This document shows, in pieces, positions 34,658 through 42,122 of a stretch of 44,069 nucleotides of DNA. The stretch comes from Acidobacterium sp. (lineage in GTDB: Bacteria > Acidobacteriota > Terriglobia > Terriglobales > Acidobacteriaceae), in the NCBI GenBank assembly GCA_003131625.1, contig PKVY01000137.1, forward strand, positions 48,058 through 92,126. Reading direction: 5' to 3'. The translations under genes and the position numbers were made by a program. Every line of letters begins with the position of its first letter. The first letter of the stretch is position 1. Below the pieces are notes generated by a model, which was given only the letters and a program-made list of their open reading frames with translations, was not told where the DNA came from and did no database searches.

Positions 34658-35695
34658 GTGTCCAACCCCACTCCTGCCCGCAAGCGCGTCCTCAGCGGCA
34701 TGCGCCCCACCGGCAAACCCCACCTCGGCAACTACATGGGCGCCCTGCACAACTGGGTCCGCCTCCAGAACGACCCTCAGTACGAGTGCTACTTCTTCAT
34801 CGCCGACTGGCATGCCCTCACCACCGACTACGCCGACACTTCGCAAATTAAGCAGAACACCCTCGACGTCGCCATCGACTACCTCGCCGCCGGCCTCGAT
34901 CCCGCCGGTTCCGTCCTCTTCGTCCAGAGCCACATCCCCCAGCACGCCGAATTTCACCTGCTCCTGTCGATGATCACTCCCCTCGGCTGGCTCGAGCGCG
35001 TCCCCAGCTACAAAGAGCAGCAGGAGAACCTCAAGGGCAAAGACCTCTCCACCTACGGCTTCCTTGGCTACCCGCTCCTCCAGGCCGCCGACATCCTCAT
35101 CTACCAGCCGGACTTCGTCCCCGTCGGCCAGGATCAGGCCGCCCACGTCGAACTCACCCGCGAAGTCGCCCGCCGCTTCAACCAGTTCTACAAATGCCCC
35201 GACCGCAGCGAAATCCTCCCCGAACCCCAGGTCCTCCTCACCCCCTCACCCAAACTGCCCGGCACCGACGGTCGCAAAATGTCCAAGAGCTACGGCAACA
35301 CCATCCTCCTCAGCGACCCCGAGCCCGAAATTCGCGCCAAGCTCAAGACCATGGTCACCGACACCGCCCGCATCCGCCGCACCGACCCCGGCAACCCCGA
35401 CAAATGCCCCGTCGGCGACCTGCACAAAATCTTCTCGTCCCAGCAAACCCTCGCCAAAGTCTACGAAGGCTGCACAACCGCCGGCATCGGCTGCATCGAA
35501 TGCAAAAGCTGGGCCGCCGACGCCATCGTCTCCGCCCTCGCTCCCATCCAGGAACGCCGCTTGCACTTCGAACAGCATCCCGCGCTCGTCGCCGACATCT
35601 TCAACGACGGCGCCCGCCGCGCCACAGCCCGTGCCGAGCAAACGATGCACGAAGTCCGCGCCGCCATGGGTCTCGCCGGAGCAACCGCCCAGTGA
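34658..35695 (+). CDS. trpS: Tryptophanyl-tRNA synthetase
   Basis: 345 residues from GTG 34658. Class I synthetase: the HIGH-type motif is in TGKPHLGNYMGALHNW, the KMSKS loop is GRKMSKSYGN, and DWHALTTDYAD, PLLQAADILIY, then VPVGQDQAAHVELTREVARRFN are diagnostic for TrpRS. Its stop overlaps the scpA start as GTGA. Confidence 0.98.
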   Translation: MSNPTPARKRVLSGMRPTGKPHLGNYMGALHNWVRLQNDPQYECYFFIADWHALTTDYADTSQIKQNTLDVAIDYLAAGLDPAGSVLFVQSHIPQHAEFHLLLSMITPLGWLERVPSYKEQQENLKGKDLSTYGFLGYPLLQAADILIYQPDFVPVGQDQAAHVELTREVARRFNQFYKCPDRSEILPEPQVLLTPSPKLPGTDGRKMSKSYGNTILLSDPEPEIRAKLKTMVTDTARIRRTDPGNPDKCPVGDLHKIFSSQQTLAKVYEGCTTAGIGCIECKSWAADAIVSALAPIQERRLHFEQHPALVADIFNDGARRATARAEQTMHEVRAAMGLAGATAQ

Positions 35696-36606
35696 CCGAC
35701 GAGACCCGCAATCCCACCGACGCCTCCAGGCCCACGACCGAAGAAGCGAAGCGCGAAGCGCCTCCCGCTGGACGCGAAGTCCCTCACGCCCCCTACGAAA
35801 AAACCACCGCCGACCTCCGCAAAGAAGAAGAATCCGCCTTCCCCTTCTCCGTTTCCGTCGGCCAGGTCTACGAAGGCCCCTACGACCTTCTCCTCGACCT
35901 CGTCCGCCGCCAGAACATCGACATCTACGACATCCCCATCGCCAAAATCACCGCCCAGTTCCTGGCTTACGTCGAGCACCTCAAGGCCTCCGACGTCGAC
36001 ACCGCCGGCGAGTTCATCTACATGTCGGCCCTGCTCATCCACATCAAGAGCAAGATGCTTCTCCCCCGCTCGCCCCTCGAATCCCAGGGCGATGCCGACG
36101 ATCCCCGCCGCGAGCTCGTCGAGCGCCTCCTCGAACACGAGCGCTTCCGCAACGCCGCCCAGATGCTCCAGCAGAAACGCCAGCTCGAAGAAGCCACCTG
36201 GACCAACCCCGGCATCCGCGAATTCCTTCAGGCCGGCGAAGACGATCAGGAAATTGCCGCCGACACTCTCGACCTCGTCCGCGTCTTCCGCGAAGTCATC
36301 GAGCGCGCCAAAAGCCGCCCCGTCCTCGACGTCGAAGAAGACGCCGTCACCGTCCGTCAGATGATCGACTTCATCCGCCGCCGCCTCATGATGGAAGACC
36401 GCCCCGTCGCCCTCTCCAAACTCCTCTCCAATACCCGGTCCGTCAACGCCATCATCGCCATGTTCCTCGCGCTGCTCGAACTCGTCCGGCTCCAGGCCAT
36501 TCTCCTCCGCCAGGACCGCGGCTTCAGCGAGATCTACATCAAGAAAAACGAGCAGTTCGAGCAGGCCATCAACGACCGCCTCAGCATCAAGGATGATTGG
36601 TCCTGA
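35692..36606 (+). CDS. scpA: Segregation and condensation protein A
   Basis: 304 residues from GTG 35692 (GTGA overlap with trpS). Kleisin of the SMC-ScpAB condensin. About 50 charged residues precede the domain core FSVSVGQVYEGPYDLLLDLVRRQNIDIYDIPIAKIT; ALLIHIKSKMLLP and the C-terminal winged helix (VTVRQMIDFIRRRL, LALLELVRLQAILLRQDRGFSEIYI) follow. scpB lies downstream but is separated by the phosphate transporter gene. Confidence 0.95.
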   Translation: MTDETRNPTDASRPTTEEAKREAPPAGREVPHAPYEKTTADLRKEEESAFPFSVSVGQVYEGPYDLLLDLVRRQNIDIYDIPIAKITAQFLAYVEHLKASDVDTAGEFIYMSALLIHIKSKMLLPRSPLESQGDADDPRRELVERLLEHERFRNAAQMLQQKRQLEEATWTNPGIREFLQAGEDDQEIAADTLDLVRVFREVIERAKSRPVLDVEEDAVTVRQMIDFIRRRLMMEDRPVALSKLLSNTRSVNAIIAMFLALLELVRLQAILLRQDRGFSEIYIKKNEQFEQAINDRLSIKDDWS

Positions 36607-36648
36607 TCCTCCCCTCTCAGTAATCTCTGAATAAGACCCCGGCGATTT

Positions 36649-36772
36649 GTTACTTGCGTAACGCCGCGCGATCCCGCAACTCGCGTCCCCCCTTGGGCTT
36701 ACGGATTCACGACTATAGATTCACCGTCTCTTCATTCGGCTTTCATGATTACCCGTAATCCACCCGGGTAAT
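36649..36772 (+). promoter_or_regulatory. Candidate Pho box and inverted repeats upstream of the PiT gene
   Basis: TTCAC (36720), TTCAT (36731) and TTCAT (36742) are spaced exactly 11 bases apart, the period of PhoB/PhoP direct repeats; the unit CTTTCATGATT matches the enterobacterial PhoB half-site CTGTCATAAAT at 8 of 11 positions. A further TTCAC at 36706 is off register (14 bases). Nested inverted repeats follow: ATTAC/GTAAT (36748-36759) and ATTACCC/GGGTAAT (36748-36772). GTTACTTGCGTAAC (36649-36662) is another palindrome. The link to phosphate control is inferred from spacing and gene context. Confidence 0.5.
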
Positions 36773-36816
36773 TTGGCTCAACCCGCCCCCCACCCTACAA
36801 TGGAGCCGCTTTTCGC

Positions 36817-38469
36817 ATGTCCGCAGGAGCCAGAATTCCACTCGAAGAAGTAGTTGAAATTCCCGCCATCCCGGAACACCCAGCCGCCCTCCTTCACGAG
36901 AAGATGAGCAAGTCTCCCGGCGCCATCGGGATGATCGTTTTCGGAATCGCCCTCACCGGCGGCCTCGCCTATGCAGGCCAGCAGCTGGCGTGCGATCTTT
37001 CCGGAACCCACCTCCTCTCCGCCTGGCCTTATGCTCTGCTGGGCCTCGCCTTGCTCATCGCTCTCGGTTTCGAATTCGTCAACGGCTTCCACGACACCGC
37101 CAACGCCGTCGCTACCGTCATCTACACGCATTCGCTTGAGCCCCACGTCGCCGTCGTCTGGTCCGGCTTGTGGAACCTCATCGGCGTCCTCACTTCCTCC
37201 GGCGCGGTCGCCTTCACCATCCTCTCGCTGCTGCCCGTCGAGCTCATCCTCCAGGTCGGCAAGGGCGCTGGCTTCGCTATGGTCTTCTCCCTCCTCATCG
37301 CCGCCATCATCTGGAACCTCAGCACCTGGTGGTTCGGCCTGCCCGCATCCAGTTCCCACACCCTCATCGGCTCCATCATCGGCGTCGGCATCGCCAACCA
37401 GCTCATGAACCCCCATACCGGTACCAGCGGCGTCGACTGGGAGCAGGCCGGCGGCGTCTTCAAAGTTCTGCTGATTTCTCCGCTGGTTGGATTCGGCTGC
37501 GCCGCGATCCTCCTGCTCATCCTCAAACTCTTCGTCAAAAACAAGGCTCTGTACGAGTCGCCGAAAGGCACCGAGCCGCCGCCTCTCTGGATTCGCGCGC
37601 TCCTCATCCTCACCTGTACCAGCGTCAGCTTCGGTCACGGTTCCAACGACGGCCAGAAGGGCATGGGCCTCATCATGCTCATCCTCATCGGCACCGTCCC
37701 CACCGCCTACGCCCTCAACCACGCCGTCGGTTTTAGCCAGGTCCAGAACTTCGCCGTTGTCTCCCAGCAGGCCGAACAGGTCTTCAATCACTACGTCTCG
37801 CCCAACGCCGTCATCGGCGACGCCCGCACCAATCTCACCGATTACATCCGCACCAAACAGTTCGACCAGAACACCATGCTGGCCGCCCGCCAGATGGTCG
37901 AGGAGATCGACAACGAAGTCGTCCTCTACAAATCCCTCAACGGCGTCCCCGCCAATCAGCAGACAAACGTCCGTAACGACATGTACGTCGTCAGCGAAGC
38001 GCTGCGCCTGATCGCGAAATATCCCGGCAAAAACGGCGCTCCCACCTTCACCGCCGCTGAGAACAAATCCCTCGCCGCCTACAAAAAGCAGCTCGACAAC
38101 GCGACGAAGTTTATCCCCACATGGGTTAAGGTCGCCGTCGCCATCGCCCTCGGCCTCGGCACCATGGTCGGCTGGAAACGCATCGTCGTCACCGTCGGCG
38201 AGAAGATCGGCAAGGAGCACCTCACCTACGCTCAGGGAGCGGCCGCCGAAATCACTGCCGCCCTCACCATCCTCGGCGCGGATCATCTCCACATGCCCGT
38301 TTCCACTACCCACGTCCTCTCTTCCGGCGTGGCCGGCACCATGATGGCCAACGGCAGTGGACTCCAGCTCTCCACGATCCGCAACATCGCCCTCGCCTGG
38401 ATCTTCACCCTGCCCGTTGCGGCCCTGCTCTCCGCCGGTATCTTCGTCCTCCTGCGCCACTTCATGTAG
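36817..38469 (+). CDS. PiT-family inorganic phosphate transporter
   Basis: 550 residues with about 10-11 membrane helices. The two PiT signature segments are present: FVNGFHDTANAVATVIYT (about 90-107) and SFGHGSNDGQKGMG (about 270-283); PASSSHTLIGSIIG and MPVSTTHVLSSGVAGTM are the paired SSH/STTH elements of each repeat. A soluble insertion of about 120 residues (310-430, VVSQQAEQVFNH to KKQLDNATKF) sits between the halves. It probably uses H+ or Na+ symport. It interrupts the usual scpA-scpB order and ends at a strong terminator. Confidence 0.95.
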   Translation: MSAGARIPLEEVVEIPAIPEHPAALLHEKMSKSPGAIGMIVFGIALTGGLAYAGQQLACDLSGTHLLSAWPYALLGLALLIALGFEFVNGFHDTANAVATVIYTHSLEPHVAVVWSGLWNLIGVLTSSGAVAFTILSLLPVELILQVGKGAGFAMVFSLLIAAIIWNLSTWWFGLPASSSHTLIGSIIGVGIANQLMNPHTGTSGVDWEQAGGVFKVLLISPLVGFGCAAILLLILKLFVKNKALYESPKGTEPPPLWIRALLILTCTSVSFGHGSNDGQKGMGLIMLILIGTVPTAYALNHAVGFSQVQNFAVVSQQAEQVFNHYVSPNAVIGDARTNLTDYIRTKQFDQNTMLAARQMVEEIDNEVVLYKSLNGVPANQQTNVRNDMYVVSEALRLIAKYPGKNGAPTFTAAENKSLAAYKKQLDNATKFIPTWVKVAVAIALGLGTMVGWKRIVVTVGEKIGKEHLTYAQGAAAEITAALTILGADHLHMPVSTTHVLSSGVAGTMMANGSGLQLSTIRNIALAWIFTLPVAALLSAGIFVLLRHFM

Positions 38470-38492
38470 AACCAGCCTCATCGCATCGACAG

Positions 38493-38533
38493 CGGCGTTT
38501 TCTGTACTATCGAGAAAGCGCCGTTTTCCTTTT
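38493..38533 (+). terminator. Intrinsic terminator after the PiT gene
   Basis: CGGCGTTTTC (38493-38502) pairs with GAAAGCGCCG (38514-38523), ten pairs with one G-U, then TTTTCCTTTT. It lies 28 bases before scpB, so scpB must have its own promoter or depend on read-through. Confidence 0.85.
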
Positions 38534-38560
38534 GCACGGCGCCTGCGACCCTATCCCTCG

Positions 38561-39403
38561 ATGAGTCTTAAAGCCCGCATTGAAGCCGTCATTTACGCCG
38601 CCGAAGAGCCGGTAACTCTGGCTCAACTCGCCTCCCTCTTCCGCGAAGAAGCCCTGGCCAGCCGCCCTCCGGCCGATCCCGACCGTCCCGCCGAAACCCC
38701 CGGACCCGCGCTCGTAGAGGAATTGTCCGAACCCGCCGCGGACCTGCCCCCCGACGACGAGAAGAAAGCTGCACGCCAGCTGGATCGCGCGATCCGCGAC
38801 GAAATCCGCGCCCTCGTCGACGAACTCATCGCCGACTACAACACCCCCGATAGCGGTCTCGAAATTCGCGAAGTGGCCGGCGGCTTCCGCATCGGAACTC
38901 GCCCCGAAAACCACGACGCCGTCCGCGCCTTCGTCAAAACCCTTAAGCCGCCCCTCAAACTCTCCCTTCAGGCGCTCGAAACCCTCGCCGTCATCGCCTA
39001 CAAGCAGCCCGTCACCGCCCCCGAAATCGGCGAGATCCGCGGCGTCGATACCTCCGGCGTCCTCGGCTCCCTCATCGCCCGCAAGCTCATCACCACCGCC
39101 GGACGCAAGCAGGTCGTCGGCCGCCCCATCCTCTACAAAACCACCAAAGAATTTCTCCTCCGCTTCGGCCTCAAAGACGTCAGCGAGCTCCCCTCCATCG
39201 AAGAATTCGAGAAGATGGCCGCCGACCTCGCCGACTCTGACCTCGCCGAACCCGAGGAAGCGGGCGCCCTCGCAACCGAAGAAGAACTCCCCTTCGCGCA
39301 AAACGAGATCGCCGAAATGGAAGACACCGAATCGTCCGAAGATGACTTAGACGCCGACCCCGCACCCACCTCCGAGCACGACATCGCCGAGCAGCCAAAG
39401 TGA
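38561..39403 (+). CDS. scpB: Segregation and condensation protein B
   Basis: 280 residues. Two winged-helix domains: MSLKARIEAVIYAAEEPVTLAQLASLF at the start and LSLQALETLAVIAYKQPVTAPEIGEIRGVDTSGVLGSLIARKLI in the second, followed by GRPILYKTTKEFLLRFGL, all diagnostic. A 45-residue Ala/Pro/Glu-rich insertion (about 28-75) separates the first helices, and the last 70 residues are strongly acidic. The length exceeds the usual 180-220 because of these two low-complexity parts. Confidence 0.95.
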   Translation: MSLKARIEAVIYAAEEPVTLAQLASLFREEALASRPPADPDRPAETPGPALVEELSEPAADLPPDDEKKAARQLDRAIRDEIRALVDELIADYNTPDSGLEIREVAGGFRIGTRPENHDAVRAFVKTLKPPLKLSLQALETLAVIAYKQPVTAPEIGEIRGVDTSGVLGSLIARKLITTAGRKQVVGRPILYKTTKEFLLRFGLKDVSELPSIEEFEKMAADLADSDLAEPEEAGALATEEELPFAQNEIAEMEDTESSEDDLDADPAPTSEHDIAEQPK

Positions 39404-39455
39404 ATCGTTTTGTGTCAGCACACGACTTCACAGGGTGCGGGAGAAAAGCGGGTGC

Positions 39456-39483
39456 CCCGCGTCCCTGGTGTTGGGGACGTGGG
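39456..39483. repeat. GGGTGCCCC-type hairpin
   Basis: CCCGCGTCCC (39456-39465) and GGGACGTGGG (39474-39483) form a ten-pair stem with one G-U, preceded by GGGTGC. No T-run. Same core as the element at 26721-26766. Confidence 0.6.
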
Positions 39484-39517
39484 AATCGCGCGCAGCGCGC
39501 CGCTTTTTCCTGCGTGT

Positions 39518-40175
39518 CAGGGCACGACCTGCAGAGCTTCCGGCAAAGATCCACCGCCCCCCGGCAAGGTTCACCCCACAGCAAGAAGCTTAACCTCAAA
39601 CTGTGTGCTTTCGTAGAACTGAATTCCGGACCTCAACTCCTCAGTACCGTCTCTGAAACCAAAACGGGACGCCACCGGTGCCCCGCTCCCCCTTGGCAAA
39701 CTGGCCCCCGGCTCCAGGGCTCGACTTCGAGTCGGGCCGAAAACGACCAGACAACGTTACAGCTTACGGAAAAAAGCCCCCGCTCCACCCCGCCAGGTTC
39801 ACCCCACAGCAAGAAGCTTAGCCTCAAACCGTGTGCTGTCGTAGAACTGAATTCCGGGCCTCAACTCCTCAGTACTGTCTCTGAAACCAAAACGGGACCC
39901 CACCCGTGCCCCGCTCCGCCCTGGCAAACTGGCTTCAGGCTCCAGGGCTCGACTTCGAGTCGGGCCGAAAACGACCAAACAGTGCTGCAGCTTGCGGAAA
40001 AAAGCCCCCGCCCCACCCGGCAAGGTTCACCCCACAGCAAGAAGCTTAACCTCACACCCCGTGCTGTCGTACAACTGAATTCCGGACCTCAACTCCTCAG
40101 TACTGTCTCTGAACCAAAACGGGACGCCGCCCGTGCCCCGCTCCGCTTTGGCAAACTAGCCCCAGGCGCCAGCGC
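39518..40175. repeat. Tandem array of 228-bp repeats
   Basis: Units begin with AGGTTCACCCCACAGCAAG at 39567, 39795 and 40023, exactly 228 bases apart. Units 1 and 2 are full; unit 3 diverges after about 150 bases. A partial tail of the same unit precedes unit 1 (39518-39566). Within full units a nine-pair hairpin GGCTCGACT-TCG-AGTCGGGCC lies about 149 bases in, followed by GAAAACGACCA and CGGAAAAAAGCCCCC. Units differ by scattered substitutions, so the duplication is not recent. A diverged copy lies at 42629-42795. Confidence 0.92.
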
Positions 40176-40220
40176 ACGACTTGATTTAGCCTGCTCTGAG
40201 CGCAGCGCCGCAACCGGGGC

Positions 40221-40276
40221 CCCCGACACACCCGTAGTTGGTGTGACGGGGTGGCAGCGTGCCCGGTTTTGGCACG
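40221..40276. repeat. Paired hairpins upstream of rluB
   Basis: CCCCGACACACC (40221-40232) pairs with GGTGTGACGGGG (40240-40251) with one mismatch; CGTGCC (40258-40263) pairs with GGCACG (40271-40276). The flanks GGGGTGG recur at 40248-40254 and 40280-40286. They look like dispersed hairpin elements. Confidence 0.55.
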
Positions 40277-40360
40277 ATGGGGTGGAGAAGGCGCGTAGTC
40301 GAATGGGTGCCGAAAACGACCAAATTCGATTTGGGGCGTTAGCCCCTGAGGGATAAACCC

Positions 40361-41314
40361 ATCGCGAACGATCCCGAACCCGAAGCATCTTCTCCTCAGC
40401 GTCTGCAAAAAATCATCGCCGCCGCCGGCATCGCCTCGCGCCGCAAGGCCGAAGAGCTCATCGTCTCCGGACGCGTCCAGGTCAACGGCCAAACCGTCAC
40501 CGAACTCGGCGCCAAAGCGGACCCCGCCCGCGACCACATTCGCGTCGACGGCAAGCTCCTCCATGGCCCCGAGCGCCCCCGCTACTACGTTCTCAACAAG
40601 CCGAAGGGCTACGTCACTACCGCCAGCGACCCCGAACATCGCCCCACCGTCACCGACTTCTTCAAAGGAGGCGAGCGCGTATTCCCCGTCGGCCGCCTCG
40701 ACTACTCGAGCGAAGGCCTCCTCCTCATGACCAACGACGGCGACCTCGCCAACGCCCTCACCCGCGCCGCCGCCCGCGTCGAGAAAACCTACCTCGTCAA
40801 AGTCAGCGGCAAGCCCTCTGACTCGGCGATCAACCAGCTCCGCCACGGCGTCATGATCGATCGCGGTACCCAAATCCGAAAGCCCGGTTCGACGCCCGCC
40901 CGCCGCAATGAGGGCCGCGTCATGACCGCCCCCGCCCGCATCCGGCTCCTGCGAGACGCCGACAATCCCTGGTACGAATTGATCCTCATCGAAGGCCGCA
41001 ATCGCGAAATCCGTAAGATGTTCGAGGAAATCGGCCACCACGTCGAAAAAATTCGCCGCGTCGGCTACGGCCCTTTGGTCCTCGACGTCGAACCCGGCCG
41101 CCATCGCGAGCTCAACCCCGAAGAGGTCGCCCAGCTCCGCCGCGCCGCCGAAGGCAAATCCGTCAAATCCTCCAGACCCGAAAAGCCCGCCCGCAATGCA
41201 CCCCGACCCAGCCGTACTCGCGCCACCCCTCCCTCGCGCCAGAACGACACCCCGAACTCGCCGCGACGAGCCGCTTCGAAGCGCCTTCGCTCCCCTCTCA
41301 GGCGGGGGCGATAA
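40361..41314 (+). CDS. rluB: 23S rRNA pseudouridine synthase RluB, no standard start codon
   Basis: About 317 residues. S4 domain at 15-70 (LQKIIAAAGIASRRKAEELI, VSGRVQVNGQTVTELG), then the RsuA/RluB catalytic domain: YYVLNKPKGYVTTASDP, VGRLDYSSEGLLLMTNDGDLA with catalytic D114, EGRNREIRKMFEEIGHHVEKIRRVGYGPL. The last 60 residues are a basic, Pro/Ser-rich tail. The in-frame stop upstream is TAG 40340; from there to ATG 40727, which lies inside the active-site region, no ATG, GTG or TTG occurs in frame. GAGGGA (40348-40353) sits seven bases before ATC 40361; CTG 40346 is the other candidate. Coordinates assume initiation at ATC 40361. Confidence 0.88.
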   Translation: MANDPEPEASSPQRLQKIIAAAGIASRRKAEELIVSGRVQVNGQTVTELGAKADPARDHIRVDGKLLHGPERPRYYVLNKPKGYVTTASDPEHRPTVTDFFKGGERVFPVGRLDYSSEGLLLMTNDGDLANALTRAAARVEKTYLVKVSGKPSDSAINQLRHGVMIDRGTQIRKPGSTPARRNEGRVMTAPARIRLLRDADNPWYELILIEGRNREIRKMFEEIGHHVEKIRRVGYGPLVLDVEPGRHRELNPEEVAQLRRAAEGKSVKSSRPEKPARNAPRPSRTRATPPSRQNDTPNSPRRAASKRLRSPLRRGR

Positions 41315-41320
41315 CCCGGC

Positions 41321-41731
41321 TCAGACGCCCTTTCTCAGAAGAAAATCCGCGGGGCTGAGAATCTCGCATCCACGAAATTTCTCCATCTTCAACAGATCCC
41401 TGTCGCCAGTAACGATGTATTACGCGTGGCCCTCGACGGCGCACTCCAGCACACTATTATCATCGGGATCCCGGCAGGCTTGAATGACAGCTTGAGGGGT
41501 GACCGGCACGCCAGTGTTCCAGTAAACGTCACACGCGAGGCGCATTTCGTCCTGCGACCAATGAAACTTGTCGGCGAGAATTCTGCCAGCCTCGCTGCGC
41601 AGATCACGCGAATGGATCAGGATCACTGTCCCATCTTCGACAAGGTCGAGGACCAGCCCCGGCTTTCCCCTAAAGAGAAATGCAGAGACGAAAATGTTGG
41701 TGTCGATGACCACCCGGGCACGTTCCGGCAT
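41321..41731 (-). pseudogene. PIN-domain toxin broken by an in-frame stop
   Basis: From ATG 41731 the frame reads a PIN protein of the single-domain COG1569 type: VVIDTNIFVSAFLFRGKPG (D10), HSRDLRSEAGRIL, CRDPDDNSVLECAVEGHA, then TAA at 41420-41422. Directly after that stop the same frame continues YIVTGDRDLLKMEKF, then RGCEILSPADFLLRKGV, the expected end of the family including the last active-site Asp, and stops with TGA at 41321. One nonsense codon therefore separates 103 from 33 residues, at the place where this family normally has A-D-Y. The truncated product lacks the fourth acidic residue and is probably inactive. Nine bases downstream of its antitoxin gene. Confidence 0.88.
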
Positions 41732-41740
41732 GGCGATCGG

Positions 41741-42025
41741 TCAGCCGACCAGATTCGCCGCCGCCCCTGACCTGCGCTTCGCCCGCTGTTCCTGCCGATA
41801 CTCGTGGATCACTCGCACTACATCGTCTTCGTTGTGCACCCCGGCCGCCGCGGCACTCGCTCGCCCCAGCGTGTTCACTTCTTCCCAGTACTTCTCTCTC
41901 TGATACCGTCGCAGCGCCTCCCGCACCAGCTCGCTCATCGTACGGTTCTCCTGCTTCGCCAGCTCCCGAGCCTCCTTCAGCATCGGCGCCGGCAGCGTAA
42001 TCGACAGCACTTTGGTGGTCCGCAT
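41741..42025 (-). CDS. CopG-type ribbon-helix-helix antitoxin
   Basis: 94 residues: the strand TTKVLSITLPAPMLKEARELA and the helix ENRTMSELVREALRRYQ are the RHH dimerisation and DNA-binding unit; the C-terminal half (VVRVIHEYRQEQRAKRR) should bind the toxin. GGAG lies about ten bases before ATG 42025. The gene appears intact although its partner at 41321-41731 is interrupted. Confidence 0.88.
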   Translation of the reverse strand: MRTTKVLSITLPAPMLKEARELAKQENRTMSELVREALRRYQREKYWEEVNTLGRASAAAAGVHNEDDVVRVIHEYRQEQRAKRRSGAAANLVG

Positions 42026-42049
42026 GGATATTACTCCGTAGGACTAAAT

Positions 42050-42077
42050 ATTATCGCTTTGTCGACCCATCCAGCAA
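42050..42077 (-). promoter_or_regulatory. Promoter of the CopG/PIN module
   Basis: On the minus strand TTGCTG (42077-42072) and GATAAT (42055-42050) are 16 bases apart. TAATAT occurs in the -10 region and again just before the start codon (about 42028-42033), possible half-sites for the antitoxin. Confidence 0.5.
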
Positions 42078-42122
42078 GCGTCCAGTTCGCCTTTGCTGTA
42101 TCTAATATGCAGAGAGGTTTCC

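Larger units (their letters stand above)
39404..40345. other. Repeat-filled intergenic region between scpB and rluB
   Basis: About 940 bases with no convincing gene. From left to right: a GGGTGCCCC-type hairpin (39456-39483), the tail of a repeat unit (39518-39566), two full 228-base units and one partial unit (39567-40175), two hairpins (40221-40251 and 40258-40276), and a terminal segment ending GGGGCGTTAGCCCCTGAGGG. Open frames run through on both strands because 228 is a multiple of three, but their products are low-complexity and carry no start signals. Confidence 0.75.

Noticed and set aside
36778-38481. 567-codon minus-strand frame opposite the PiT gene
   Set aside because: Antisense shadow of a recognisable transporter gene; the translation is an Asp/Gly/Val-rich sequence typical of the reverse strand of GC-rich genes.
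39567-40175. CRISPR array
   Set aside because: Units are 228 bases with no short direct repeats alternating with unique spacers, and no cas genes are near.
39400-40356. Long plus-strand open frame (318 codons) through the repeat array, plus several minus-strand frames over the same region
   Set aside because: The frames stay open because the repeat period (228) is a multiple of three and stops are rare in GC-rich DNA. No ribosome-binding site, no domain, low-complexity products on both strands, and the frame starts inside the scpB stop region.
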